DNA from: Sequoia sempervirens
Taxonomy: Eukaryota > Streptophyta > Pinopsida > Cupressales > Cupressaceae
Assembly: GCA_007258455.2 (NCBI GenBank)
Contig: VDFB02193867.1
Location: forward strand, 531,252,751-531,316,750
DNA length: 64,000 nucleotides
Direction: 5' to 3'
A model generated the notes under the pieces. The model was not told the DNA's origin. It did not search any database and saw only the letters and a program-made list of their open reading frames with translations. This document shows positions 46,661 to 57,783 of this stretch, in pieces (position 1 is the first letter of the stretch; the number at the start of each line of letters is the position of its first letter). The position numbers were made by a program, and so were the translations under genes.

Positions 46661-47970
46661 TGTAAGGAAAGCTTAGGTGTAGAAAAAACTCTCCTAACAT
46701 CAAAACCTCAGGGAAGAATGTAGAGGTGACTTCAAATTTTACAATTATAGTTCAATTTAGATACTCATGAAAGAAAGAACAGAAATAGAGAAATGAACAT
46801 ACACAGATGAACACTAGATTTAAGTGGGAAAACCCTTACAAGAGAAAAACCCACCACACCAAGAAAAACCCCTTTGTATTACAGTAAGCAAATTACATAC
46901 AGAGTACAGGCTTCACTCTCTGATGTCTAATTACAACAGCATAATTTCTTGATCAATCTTGTACAGAACATCCCAGTTACAATGCTCTTTGAATTTAATT
47001 CATACACATTGATCACACCTGAAACTATTCATTGAACTGATCATCATCTTCAATTACTGAGTATATCCATGTCATTCATGGTCTTTTGATCTTCCTCATA
47101 GGAATGGCTGCAATAGTCCAACTGCTAGCGGTTCACATTCTGCTTCTCTGATTGGTCAAAAACAAACCACGTAGGATAGTCATTCAGTCAAGGCATTCAA
47201 ACTATGTTGCATGTCAGTGAGACACTAGGCCGTGTCTCTCCGATGCCACAATATCCAACTATCGTTATTGTCCAAAGTCACCACCATCGGCAAGAGTCAT
47301 ATGGAGTCCAAAACTGTTGCTCAGACTCCCCCTATCGTAATACATCATATCGATATCCACCGTAGAACCATTGGCTAGACCATCGCTATCGACGAGAGGT
47401 CATACTGATGTTCATCGTGCAAAGTTGTCGGGGAGACAAGCCATATCGCTAAGACTTGATACCGATGATGAACACATGTAGCTCTATTAGCAAGACCATT
47501 GCTATCGGCAAGAGGTCATACTGATGTTCATACCCATCGACAAGAGGAATGCTATCACCAAGAGGTCATAACAAAAACACCAACCTATTAGTGAAACCAC
47601 ATCCATCAGCAAGAGTTCTTACCAAATGCAAATCCGCTAGCCAAGAGTCTCCCCAAAGACATCCTTGTGAATAACCGTCAGTGAGACATACACTACCGGT
47701 TGAGTTATTCTGAATGTTCATGTCTCTCCCTTATGACTTATGTCGCCATGAGTCTCCCCGATAACCATTAGACACTACCTTGTCAGCAAGAGATCTCCCC
47801 AGGCGAAAAGAGTTAGGAATCTTCATAGAAAACAACATGTCTTGTTGATGAGCAAGATAGAAACAATGTCTCAATGACCTAAGCATTTCAAGTGATTAGA
47901 ATATAGTTGCTAGTCGGTAAGACTTCTAGAGGGTCTCACCAACTTTTCTCTTTTAGGAGTATACATGCCA
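46661..47970 (-). repeat. Element F 3' LTR, internally truncated
   Basis: TGTAAGGAAAGC.. to ..GTATACATGCCA. The partner continues GTAAGATTGAGG..CCAACA, which is absent here. It is rich in TCGGCAAGACC-like short repeats. Many differences from the partner are C/T or G/A, as with decay of methylated DNA. Confidence 0.85.
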
Positions 47971-48493
47971 ACTGCACTAGCATAAGGCACTAGCATAAGG
48001 GACTTTGGTCATGTCCTCTATCTTAGTAGGAGATTTTGGACAGTCTTCAACAGATAGCTTCGTTCCCTGCAAAACTAAAACAACTAGCTGCTTGCAATCA
48101 TTCATAAAAAAATCTCTCTAGAACAGTATTAATATACTTACTCTTACTGAGCCAAAGTTTTCTACTCTTCCTATCCCTAGTTATTTCCATTCCCAGAATA
48201 TACCTGGTTGCACCAAGATCTTTCATTTCAAACTTTGCAGACAATTGAGACTTAAGATCAGAAATCATTAACTTACTATTGCCTATGAATAACATATCAT
48301 CAACATAGAGAGCAATAATAAGAATATGATCACTTTCAGCTTTGTAGTACACACAATGATCAAATTTTGATCTTACAAATCCCAGAGACAAAACAAAAGT
48401 GTCAAATTTCTGGTAGCACATTCTAGGAGACTGTTTTAATCCATATAGAGATTTTTTTAACTTGCAAACTAGTTTCTCTTTACCTTTTTCCAC
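47971..48493 (-). pseudogene. Element F reverse transcriptase, C-terminal part
   Basis: Copia RVT_2 domain. From 48493 leftward: LKKSLYGLKQSPRMCYQKFD, DHCVYYK, the catalytic YVDDMLFIGN, then LGATRYILGMEITRD. It goes on past a stop to VEDCPKSPTKIEDMTKVPYA, the usual link before RNase H, and runs straight into LTR sequence. A 13-bp direct duplication (ACTAGCATAAGGC/G) sits at the break and shifts the frame. Confidence 0.9.
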
Positions 48494-48505
48494 AAAGTGC
48501 TCAGG

Positions 48506-49142
48506 CTAGGACATATAAATCTCTTCTTCAAGATCACCATGAAGAAATGTTTTCTTCACATACATCTGTTCAACCTCTAAGTCATACGCTCCTGCAAGTG
48601 ACAAAAGAAATCTGATAGAGGTTAGCTTAGCTACAGGAGAAAAAAATTCTCCATAATCTATTCCCTCTACCTGGGAATAACCCTTCACAACCAACCTTGC
48701 CTTATACTTTTCCAAACTGCCATCCAAACCTATTTTCTTTTTGAATATCCATTTGCAACCAACAGCTTTTCTTCCTTCAGGCAAGGGCACCAAACTCCAA
48801 GTATCATTCTTTTCTAATGATGTGATTTCTTCATTCATGGCTTTGAACCAAGAGTCTGAGTTAGACATTCTAAATGCCTCTTTAATAGTCCTAGGCTCAT
48901 CAGTGCTAGAAATTAAAGCATAGGCACAAGTAGAATCTAACATAGAAAACCCATACCTATCAGGTTGCTTTCTTTCACATGTTGACCTCCTCACTTGTTG
49001 AGGCTAAGGTTTTTCTTCTTCTTTAGAACTTTTAGAACTGCTTGAGCTCTCCTTAGTTTCAGGTACATTTTGAATTTTGAATTCCTTTTTATCTGGTGTC
49101 GAAGGAATTTCAACTACATCCTTTTTGTTTTCTGATTTTGTC
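48506..49142 (-). pseudogene. Element F RT, N-terminal part and linker
   Basis: Continuation of the polyprotein upstream of the piece above. WFKAMNEEITSLEKNDTW, VGCKWIFKKK, YKARLVVKGYSQVEGIDY and KLTSIRFLLSLA are the standard opening of the copia RT. The typical VKTAFLHG motif reads VKKTFLHG. One in-frame stop (SQPEHFV region, 48503) separates it from the next piece. The linker before it is low-complexity (Glu, Lys, Ser). Confidence 0.9.
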
Positions 49143-49147
49143 TCTTA

Positions 49148-50333
49148 CTACAGATCCAAAGTAGAAGGTTTCAGCTCACGAAAGATAACACTTATGTTGT
49201 ATAGAACCTTCTCCGTATCAGGATTCCAAAGCTTGTATCCTTTTATGCCAGCACTATAACCAATAAAAATATATTTTACAGCCTTGTTTTCCAATTTAGA
49301 TCTTTTCTCATTTGGCACATATGCATATGCCTCACAGCCAAAGACACGAATGTGTCTCAGAGAGGGCTTCTTTCCAAACCATGCTTCCAAAGGTGTTTTC
49401 TCAACAAGAGCAGAATTAGGAGAACGGTTTATTAAATAACATGTTATTGCAACTACCTCAGCCCAAAACTTCTCCTCCAAGCCAACACTGCTCAGCACAC
49501 TTCCTGCTCTTTCCATCACTGTCCTATTGAACCTTTCTGTAACTCCATTTTACTATGGAGTGTAGGGTTTAGTTTTATGTCTTTTAATCCCACGATCTCT
49601 ACAATACCTCTCAAACTCGTCAGAACAAAACTCACCGCCATTGTAAATCCTTAAACATTTTATTTTTCTTCCAGTCTGATTTTCCACAAGGTTTTTAAAT
49701 TTCTTAAAATGACTGAACACTTTTGATTTACTTTTTAAGAAATAAACAAATTCCCTTCTTGAATAATCATCAATAAACAATACATAAAATATTGATTTAG
49801 ACAAAGAAGGAACATTTACTGGACCAAAAACATCAGAATGTATGTAATCAAGTAAATCAGAAGATTTGTGAGGACTGGAGTAAAATGAAACACGGTGTTG
49901 TTTACAATATATATAATGTTCACAAAATTTGAATTCAAGGTTACAATCATCAAGCCCTTCAACCAGGTTTTTATTCTTCAAAGTTTTTAAACATTTTTCA
50001 CCAATGTGGCCAAGCCTATGATGCCAGAGCATAGTCTTTTTCTACTAGAAGTTTAACTTCCATAGATTTTGCACTATAAGGAACTTTTTCCTCTTTTTCT
50101 CCATGAGTAGCTTTATGTGACTTTATAGAGACACTATTGCATTGCACAGCATGTGCATCTAGCTTATACAAGGTACTAATATGAGCACCCCTAGCTAGAA
50201 CCATTGAGCCTCTAATCATCTTGCAGCCATTTCCAAAGAACGTGACTTGCAATCCAATATCATTCAGCTTACTAACAGAAAGTAAATTTTGAGCCAGACC
50301 TGGTATATGCATTACATCATTGATTCCCTTCAC
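49148..50333 (-). pseudogene. Element F integrase
   Basis: From 50333 leftward: the end of the protease region (HIPGLAQNLLSVSKL), then GAG_pre-integrase with a His/Cys finger (LWHHRLGHIGEKCL.. CEHYIYCKQHRVSF), then the rve core. Core motifs: HSDVFGPV (first Asp), FIDDYSR, and IYNGGEF, where the usual SDNGGE has lost its Asp. After a stop at 49553: CYLINRSPNSALVEKTPLEAW, then VFGCEAYAYVPNEKRSKLE. The damaged catalytic Asp and the stops make it inactive. Confidence 0.9.
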
Positions 50334-50507
50334 TCTTCCATCAGGGAATTAAATTTTGACTCTTCCACAGCCAACTATTTTCGAAGATGAATCACTTGCC
50401 AAGTACACCCTTCCACCATCGTATTGTTCATACTTAGTGAACCAGTCTCTATAAGATTTCATGTGGAAATATGCTCCAAAATCAATCAGCCAGACATCAT
50501 CTGATGC
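50334..50507 (-). pseudogene. Element F aspartic protease region
   Basis: Short block between gag and integrase. It reads VWLIDFGAYFHM where copia proteases have DSGAS.HM, so the catalytic triplet D-S/T-G has become D-F-G. YLASDSSSKIVGCGRVKI follows. Stops flank both sides. Confidence 0.8.
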
Positions 50508-51323
50508 CTATGTAGCCAAGGCTGCAATGAAGGTGTCTGCATCACTCTGAGAAGAATCATTGTTAGAAGAATACTTCTTCTTCTTTTTCTCCTCTTTACA
50601 ATCCTTTCGGACATGACTAGGTTTCCCACAATTCCAGCACTTCACCTTGGACTTCTTGCCAGGAGACTTTGATCTCCCTTTTGATTTTGATTTGGACTTC
50701 TTGTCCTTCTTCTTGCCTTTTTCTTTTGATCTGCCTCTAACAGCAAGAGCCTCCTTTTCCATCTCAGAAGATTTTCTTCTCATCTCTTCTGATAACAAAG
50801 AGGCAACAAAATCTTCTATCTTAAAAGCGGATGTCATACTCCCAATAGCCATCACCAAATGATCCCAAGAATCTGGAAAAGAACATAATAGCAGCATACA
50901 ATGATCTTCATCAATCTTCACACCCATAGATGCCAACTGAGCAATCAGCATGTTGAAAGCATTCAAATGATCAACAATAGATGCTCCTTCCTGTATTTTC
51001 AGAGAGTACAGCTTCTTCCACATGAACTTATTTACCAAGGACATGCCCTGATAAATAGCTCCTGGTCTTTTCCACAAAGAATATGTAGTATTTTCTTCAT
51101 GAACATTCAGAAGAACAGAGTCTACTAAATAGAGCCTTATCAACCCCTTTGATTTTTGATCTGCAAGGTCTCAATCCTCTTGCTTCATGCCTGTAGGCTT
51201 CATTCCAAACACAACAAGCCAAAGATCACGATCAACCAACAAATCTTCCATTTTAAGTTTCCACAACTCAAAATTGTTTCAATTCAATTTCTCAATTACA
51301 ATCTTTCCTGGCATGCTTGCCAT
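50508..51323 (-). pseudogene. Element F Gag
   Basis: Gag starts at ATG 51323 (MASMPGKIVIEKLN). Two stops follow before the long piece 51143-50508, which carries the UBN2-type Gag region (LNAFNMLIAQLASMGVKIDE, LLCSFPDSWDHLVMA), a very basic segment of KKDKKSKSKSKGRSKSPGKK type, and a zinc knuckle CWNCGKPSHVRKDC (CX2CX4HX4C). It would package element RNA. Confidence 0.9.
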
Positions 51324-51426
51324 CTTAATCTATAATTCGAATTACCAAACTTCTACAAGACTCCCACTAAACAAATTTGACACCAAAAAAAACCCAACGT
51401 ACCCACAAGGATAACACAACTAGTAA

Positions 51427-51439
51427 GGCTCTGATACCA
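51427..51439 (-). other. Primer binding site of element F
   Basis: GGCTCTGATACCA on the plus strand, the reverse complement of TGGTATCAGAGCC. Perfect initiator-Met PBS, 2 bp from the 5' LTR. Confidence 0.9.
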
Positions 51440-51441
51440 CT

Positions 51442-52786
51442 TGTAAGGAAAGCTTAGGTGCAGAACAAACTCTCCTAACGTCAAAATCTCAGGGAAGAAT
51501 GTAGAGATGACTTCAAATTTAACAATTACAGTTCAATTTAGATACTCATGAAAGAAATAAAAGAAACAAAGAAATGAACATATATGGATGAATACTAGAT
51601 TTACGTGGGAAAATCCTTACAGGAGAAAAGCCCACCACACCAAGAAAAACCCCTTTGTATTACAATAAGCAAATTACATTTAGAGTACAGGCTTCACTCT
51701 CTAATGTCAAATTATAGTAGCATAATTTTTTGATCAATCTTGTACAGAACATCCTAGTTACAATTCTCTCTGAATTTAATTCATACACACTGATCACACC
51801 TCAAACTATTCATCAAACCAATCATCATCTTCAATTATTGAGTATATCCATGTCATTCATGGTCTTTTGATCTTCCTCATAGGAACGGCCGCAACAGTAT
51901 AAATGCTAGTGGTTCACATTCTGCTTCTTTGATTGGTAAAAAAAACCACGTAGGATAGTCATTCAGTCAAGGCGTTCAAACTGTGTCACATGTCGGTGAG
52001 ACACTAGGTCATGTCTCCCCGATGCCACAATACCCGACTATTGTTATCGCCCAGAGTCACCACCATCACCAAGAGTCATATCGAGTCCAAATCTATCACT
52101 TAGACTCACCCTATTGCTAATACATCGTATCAATATCCACCATAGAACCATCGGCCAGACCATTGCTATCGGCGAGAGATCATATCAATGTTCATCGTGC
52201 AAAGTTGTCGGCAAGACAAGCCATATCAGTAAGACTTGATACCGATGATCAACACATGTAGCTCTATCGGCAAGACCATTGCTATTGGTGAGAGGTCATG
52301 CTGATGTTCATACCCATCGGCAAGAGGAATGCTATCGCCAAGAGGTCATAACAAAAACACCAGCCTATCGGCAAAACCACATCCATCGGTAAGAGTTATT
52401 ACCAAATGCAAATCCACTAGCCAAGAGTCTCCCTGAAGACATCCTTGTGAATAACCGTCAGCGAGACATACACTGTCAAGATGAGTTATTTTGAATGTTC
52501 ATGTCTCTCCCCGATGACTCATGTCACCACGAGTCTCCCCGATAACCATTAGACACCAACCTATTAGCAAGAGATCTCCCCAGGTAGAAAGAGTTAGGAA
52601 TCTTCATAGCAATCAACATGTCTTGCCGATGACTTCCGTCGGCAAGACAGAAACAATGTCTCAGCGACCTAAGCATTTCAAATGACTAGAATACAGCTGC
52701 TAGTTGGTAAGACTTCCAGAGGGTCTCACCGACTTTTCTATTTTAGGAGTATACATGCCAGTAAGATTGAGGCACATTTTCCAACA
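51442..52786 (-). repeat. Element F 5' LTR (complete)
   Basis: TGTAAGGAAAGC to TTTTCCAACA, 1345 bp, followed by TSD TAAAT and the rest of the LTR of E. Confidence 0.9.
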
Positions 52787-52791
52787 TAAAT

Positions 52792-54260
52792 GAGGGAAAT
52801 TTATCTTTTTTGAGATTTAAATCATGATATTTTGTGACACAGGTGCTTTTAATGATGCTTGGAGGGATAATGGATCAATTCATATCAAGACGTGTCAAGA
52901 GGGGAGATTTTAATTCCAATTTCCAAGGTGGAGATGGGTTTACCTATGGATGCACGCTAGGAGGATGCTACCTCATCATCCAATTGCCAAAGCCCGCTTA
53001 AAGATTTGTGTCGGGCAATACAATAGTTGGAGAAGTGCTTTCAAACAAGACAAGGGAGGTTGTTTATTTTCTTACAATAAAGTGCTATCCACTAATGCCA
53101 AGGGAGATATTTCTTCTTCTAAGTGATGCAAATATAAAATGAGATTCACTTGATTAGGTGAAAGGATGTTAAAAATATACCAACAAAAAGTGGGTTTTAC
53201 CAATTTCCAGCTATAGTGTAAGAGGTAGCTAAAATACAAAAACAACTACCAGACATATTAGACTATGAGACAAAATAGAGAAAAGACAAAAGTTCTATTT
53301 TTATATTGTAATATAATGGGGGTAGGTGAAACCCTAAGCTGTATTGAATTTGGGTCATTCATTGCAAATCAATCCTAGCCATTCATTTTTCTTTTGGAAA
53401 AATATAAATACAAGTTTGTTTCTCATATGTAGGGTGTGGTGAATTATTGTAAAGGGAATTTTGAAGCAATAGAAGGAAGCATTGCATTGAATTTGGGTGT
53501 TTTCTTTGAGTTTGCTCATTTTACATGCATGATTCAGCCTCCATGTTTATTTTAGTTTGTTAGTTTCTTGAATATCTTTAATGATAGTTGTTGTTACAGT
53601 ATTGGATGCACTTCCAGCTCATGTTTTTTGTGGTTTATTGATGATGAATCACTTTTCAAAGATAGTCTGAGCTATTTCACATGCTACAATTAAGTTCAAT
53701 TGTATGTTCATGAGGTGAATGCACAATCTGAAAAATATGCAAAGACCCCTTGAAGATTGCACTAGCTTTGTGTAGCTGTAAGTTTCTCTTGGTCAAGAAA
53801 AACTCAGTTTTGTGGGAATCTATCTACTATAGCATCCTCCATTGTTACTATTCATTCATAGCCTAGAGTTAGAAAATTCTCTCAACCCTTTCCCCTTTTG
53901 TTATTTCTTTTAAATATATGTTAGTTTAGGATCTCAAGCACCATAGCAGTGCCAAATTTGGTGATTGAAGTGAGTTTCAGCTTGCTATTCTGAGTGTGCA
54001 ACTACTCTTCATTCATTTCCAAAACTTATAAACTCCATTTGCAAACCCAAACTTCCATGCTTTATGAACCATAAAGGCCTCCTTCTGATTACCAGCAAAT
54101 CACATCAACCAATTGAACTATTCCAAGCATTGTCATGACCTGACACTTGAGAGACTTTGGGGTGATTTTCTAAAACTTTGTTGTAGGAAATTTCCTTTCA
54201 AGAGAGACATTGCACTTATGCTTTGTATGTGTTGAGAAGGTGCAAAAACACACATCAACA
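52792..54260 (+). repeat. Element E left LTR, second part
   Basis: From GAGGGAAATTTATC it matches 59618-61091 of the right LTR. Contains a TATA-like AATATAAATACA at 53401 and ends CATCAACA. Similar along its length to the 3' half of the D LTRs (for example GGTAGGTGAAACCCTAA). Confidence 0.88.
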
Positions 54261-54262
54261 TA

Positions 54263-54279
54263 ACTGGCACTAGAAGGAG
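54263..54279 (+). other. Putative primer binding site of E
   Basis: AACTGGCACTAGAAGGAGG just after the LTR; same site as in D at 11274. tRNA not assigned. Confidence 0.5.
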
Positions 54280-54412
54280 GGTGGGCTGAGCTCAAAGCTG
54301 CAAAGGTAGAAGTTGGATGCACTTTCAAGTAAAATCTGAGATAGATAGATCTCATCATAAGCAGAAATTTTAAAAATAAGAAAATTTGAAGCCAAGCAAC
54401 ATCAAATCTAAT

Positions 54413-56704
54413 ATGGAACAATAATTTCAAATCGAGATCACTCAGCTTCAAGAAGATTTAAGTAGGAAATTGAACCAACCATTGCATCACTTTGCCTTGG
54501 CAGATAGATGTAGGATTAATTACACTTACAAACACAATGAATTGGATTGTGTGACATTCTTGGGTAGAATTGAAATGGCATTGCAAGGAGAAATCTTCTT
54601 TTGGGATGTGCACCAATCGTTGGCTCCTACAAATCCTAAAGAAAAACTTATTGATGTTGCTTCCAAAGCATTTGAAGAGTTAATTCAAGAATAGTTGAGC
54701 AACAAGGATGGAGTAAGATTAGAAGAAGTGCTAATGTCTGAGTGGTGCAGGGTCCATAATGCACCTCATTTAGAATTAACTTGTCCTTCATGTGCAAACA
54801 TCATTGCTCAAGCTAGAATTTTTTTGAACCAAATAGAGCAACCAACCCACAATGAGGAGGAGTCATCTATTGAGGAAGAAGAACAACTAGCAGTCGAAAG
54901 GGAACATGCAGAGGATGTTGGACTAGATATTTCTATAACAACACATATTAGAATAGCTAGTATAGATGTTGAAATGAAGGAAGAGGTGGCTAAAATGGGG
55001 TAGCAGAGAATCCTGATGAAATTTTAAGTGAAATGGGATTAGAAGACCTTTTTTCAATGGATGAAGATGATCAAGCATTTGAAAAGGAAGATACAAAGGA
55101 GTAGGAACAACCATAAGCAGAGGTATTCCACCATCAAACTTCCTCCCCAAGTTTTGATGAAGATTTGATATCAGAGAGGTATAATGAACTTATCTTGAGG
55201 CTCATGAGAGATTGGGTAGAATTACGATATCAGATAGATTTGGAGGTGTTATTGTTGTCGGGTTGGTGTAGGCTTCATGATTCTACACATTCAGAGTTCA
55301 CATGTGAGTTGTGTCAAGAGGCCATAAGGCAAGTTAAAGAACAAGTGGAACAACCCAATGCAAGGCCTCCTGCTGTTGCTTTCAGAAGTGAATCAAAAGT
55401 CAAGGAGCCTGAATCGAGTGATAGTCTAGTTGAGTACAACTCACAAGAGAGCTTTAGGATAGTAATGAAAGAGGAACAATTTAGTCTCGAATATGATGAA
55501 GTAGATCAAATGAGGGAGCCATCCATCGACCATCAAGAGTCCTCCTCTCTCATGGATGATTTACACAGGGTTGATAATCAACTTCATGAGGAATTCTTAG
55601 AGGGAGATCGCATGGCATATTTTGATCCCCTTCACAAGCCAGTGTCACTTATTGATTTCTTCCCACTTGGAGTTGTGTCGCAGACCTGTACAGTGACAAT
55701 GAGCAAGATTACATTTCAGAAGTTGGTAGTGATGAAGACATATCACCCAAACCTCCAAATGGTGAAACATTAGATTTCCCAGATTGGGAAGAGGATACCA
55801 TTTCCATCTATAGCAATAGTGAACAAGAGGAAACAAGTAAATATCCTAGTGATCCACATGAACTGCAAAGAGAAGAAGACCAAGGCATGGATGTCTTGGA
55901 GGCTACCCACAAAGGTGATATACCCTACCAGCCACAAGCTACAATGAGGAACATCTTTCCACCCTATCTATTGTTGATCCTCCCGCACATTCTGAGGATT
56001 ATAATAGTATAGATTCATCCATGTCATATTTTTATGACATGAACCATAAACAAATTGAGATCAACACAAAGCAAATTAGAGAGGACAACATACTTCCTTT
56101 TGAGAATGACAACTCAATGGATGCAAGGACTGTAAATGATCAACATGATAGTGTGTATCTACTTGAGGAACATTCGATGAGGGTTGCGGGTTCCACTGGG
56201 AGCTTGGAAGATGGGTTGGCTGAATTATTTTTCCAGCCTTATGCAAACCCAAAATCAAGTAGAAGGTTCCTTGAATTTAAATTTTTTGAATCATCACAGT
56301 GTCTACTGCTTCATCAATTTGATTATGGTTTGGAGATCTACAATGCAAGTAGGATGTTGCATCATCCATTGTTCCTTCCAAAGGCTATCCATGCAATAAT
56401 GAATGATGCCATGCACACTTTGAACCATCCAATATGGCTGCCCTCACACGATGACATCTAGGTTTTATCTTTCCTTGCCCTTATGGATGTTCATACTTGT
56501 TATTTTGATTATGGGAACAAGGGAAAGAAAACTTGTTTATGGATTGACCATGGGCTTCAAGAATCACCTCAACTATTGGTTTTTCCTAAATGTGTTATTC
56601 AATTTGAGTGTTGCGACATAAAGCTTTATCTTTCTAAATATAAGGATGAATTTGCATGGCTTAGTACTATAACGATATCCCTTCTTCTTGTGCATGCATT
56701 ATGA
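54413..56704 (+). pseudogene. D/E-family protein, copy in E
   Basis: Function unknown; best copy of the family protein. ATG at 54413 (the fourth codon is a stop). Pieces: 54470-55003 (with one stop at 54692), 55165-55773, 56021-56461 and 56483-56704. Module 1 is EEVLMSEWCRVHNAPH..CPSC, followed by ANIIAQA. Module 2 is LEVLLLSGWCRLHDSTH..CELC, followed by QEAIRQ. The two modules resemble each other, so an internal duplication is likely, and the spaced Cys/His suggest zinc binding. Acidic middle, then PVSLIDFFPLGVV (D has PSIDDFFPLGVA), then CYFDYGNKGKKTCLWIDHG and LSKYKDEFAW. No enzyme domain seen. It sits where Gag would sit. Confidence 0.65.
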
Positions 56705-57783
56705 AATCTTACGAAGATGGGTGTTAATTCACCTTGTCAAAACATAGCTCATTTGAATCTCCTTGTACATAGTTCAATTTGGATAGATGTATAGTTTCCT
56801 TGTATATAGCCTACTTTCCTACCTTCGATAGATTAGTTGGTTAGTGTAGGTTACTTTACAGTAGTTTCCCTTCGGTTTGCTCTTGCTTTCCTGCTTTGGT
56901 TAGTGTAGGTGATTTCCTTAAGTTAGTTTTCTTTCACTTTGCTTCTTTGCTTAGGTTCCCTCTATTTTTTGTTGGGCATGTTTGCACGTGCAACAATCAT
57001 TTTATTACCTAGTGTAGTTCTATGCATTTTTTTGAGAAACCTCAATCAAGTTTTCAAAGTGGATGGTGAAGGTATTTTATTAGTGCCAAGTGACCTAGAT
57101 GTTTGGCTCAAATAGGATAAGTCATTGGTCCTGTCTAATTCTGATGTATTCTAAAAACTTATATCTCTCACACACTTTAAGAATCTTGAGGTCATTGTAG
57201 GTCCCTTTGTGAAGTTGGGTTAAGTGAAAAATATAAAGTTCTACTTCAGCGCCACTGTGATTCTCAGCCCTGAGTGCGAGCTTCATTTCTTGCAGGCTAA
57301 AATGAAAAGAAGAGAAGAAAAAATTAATAGAAATGAACAAAATAAAAAGAAAAGAAAACAATGAAAATCAAAAGAAACAAAATTCAACTTCCGAGAGGAT
57401 CCAAATAACTCTATCAGGGATATGGATGCCTGGCTGGTAGTAGAGCAATGTTTGGAAGAATCACAACAACAACCTTGTTGGGGATATGGATGCTTGACTG
57501 GCAGTGCGACAATGTCTAGGATGCTTTTGGAGTTAGAATCATTAACATAGCTTAACTTGACGGAGCTTAGGTTCTTGTAGTGACTTAAGGATGGGAATGA
57601 ATACACTTGCACACACTTGGATTTTCAACATACAGAAGGTTGGGTTGACTAGTGGTTTTGATCCTTTGGTCGAGTGTTCAGTTCGTTTGTCCTAGAATGA
57701 AGGTCAGAACCAGAGATTTTGGGTTCGTGATTCCAATTTGTCATTGAAATGCTCTGGAGCATTTCCCTAGTGGAGTCGCCATT
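56705..57783 (+). mobile_element. Element E internal 3' region, non-coding
   Basis: Matches 13999-14932 of D. Contains GGATATGGATGCCTGGC.. and GGATATGGATGCTTGAC.. as a degenerate repeat, and ends AGTCGCCATT before the right LTR. No gene; the charged frames 57122-57361 and 57283-57612 are on the wrong strand and not shared with D. Confidence 0.65.

Larger units (their letters stand above)
46661..52786 (-). mobile_element. Ty1/copia retrotransposon F inserted in the LTR of E
   Basis: Minus-strand copia element, 6126 bp, with a perfect TSD TAAAT (46656-46660 and 52787-52791). LTRs: 51442-52786 (5', 1345 bp) and 46661-47970 (3', shortened). The PBS is the perfect initiator-Met type. One long gag-pol frame with stops: gag, protease, integrase, RT. 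RNase H, the polypurine tract and about 26 bp of the 3' LTR are missing through one deletion at 47970. Confidence 0.93.
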
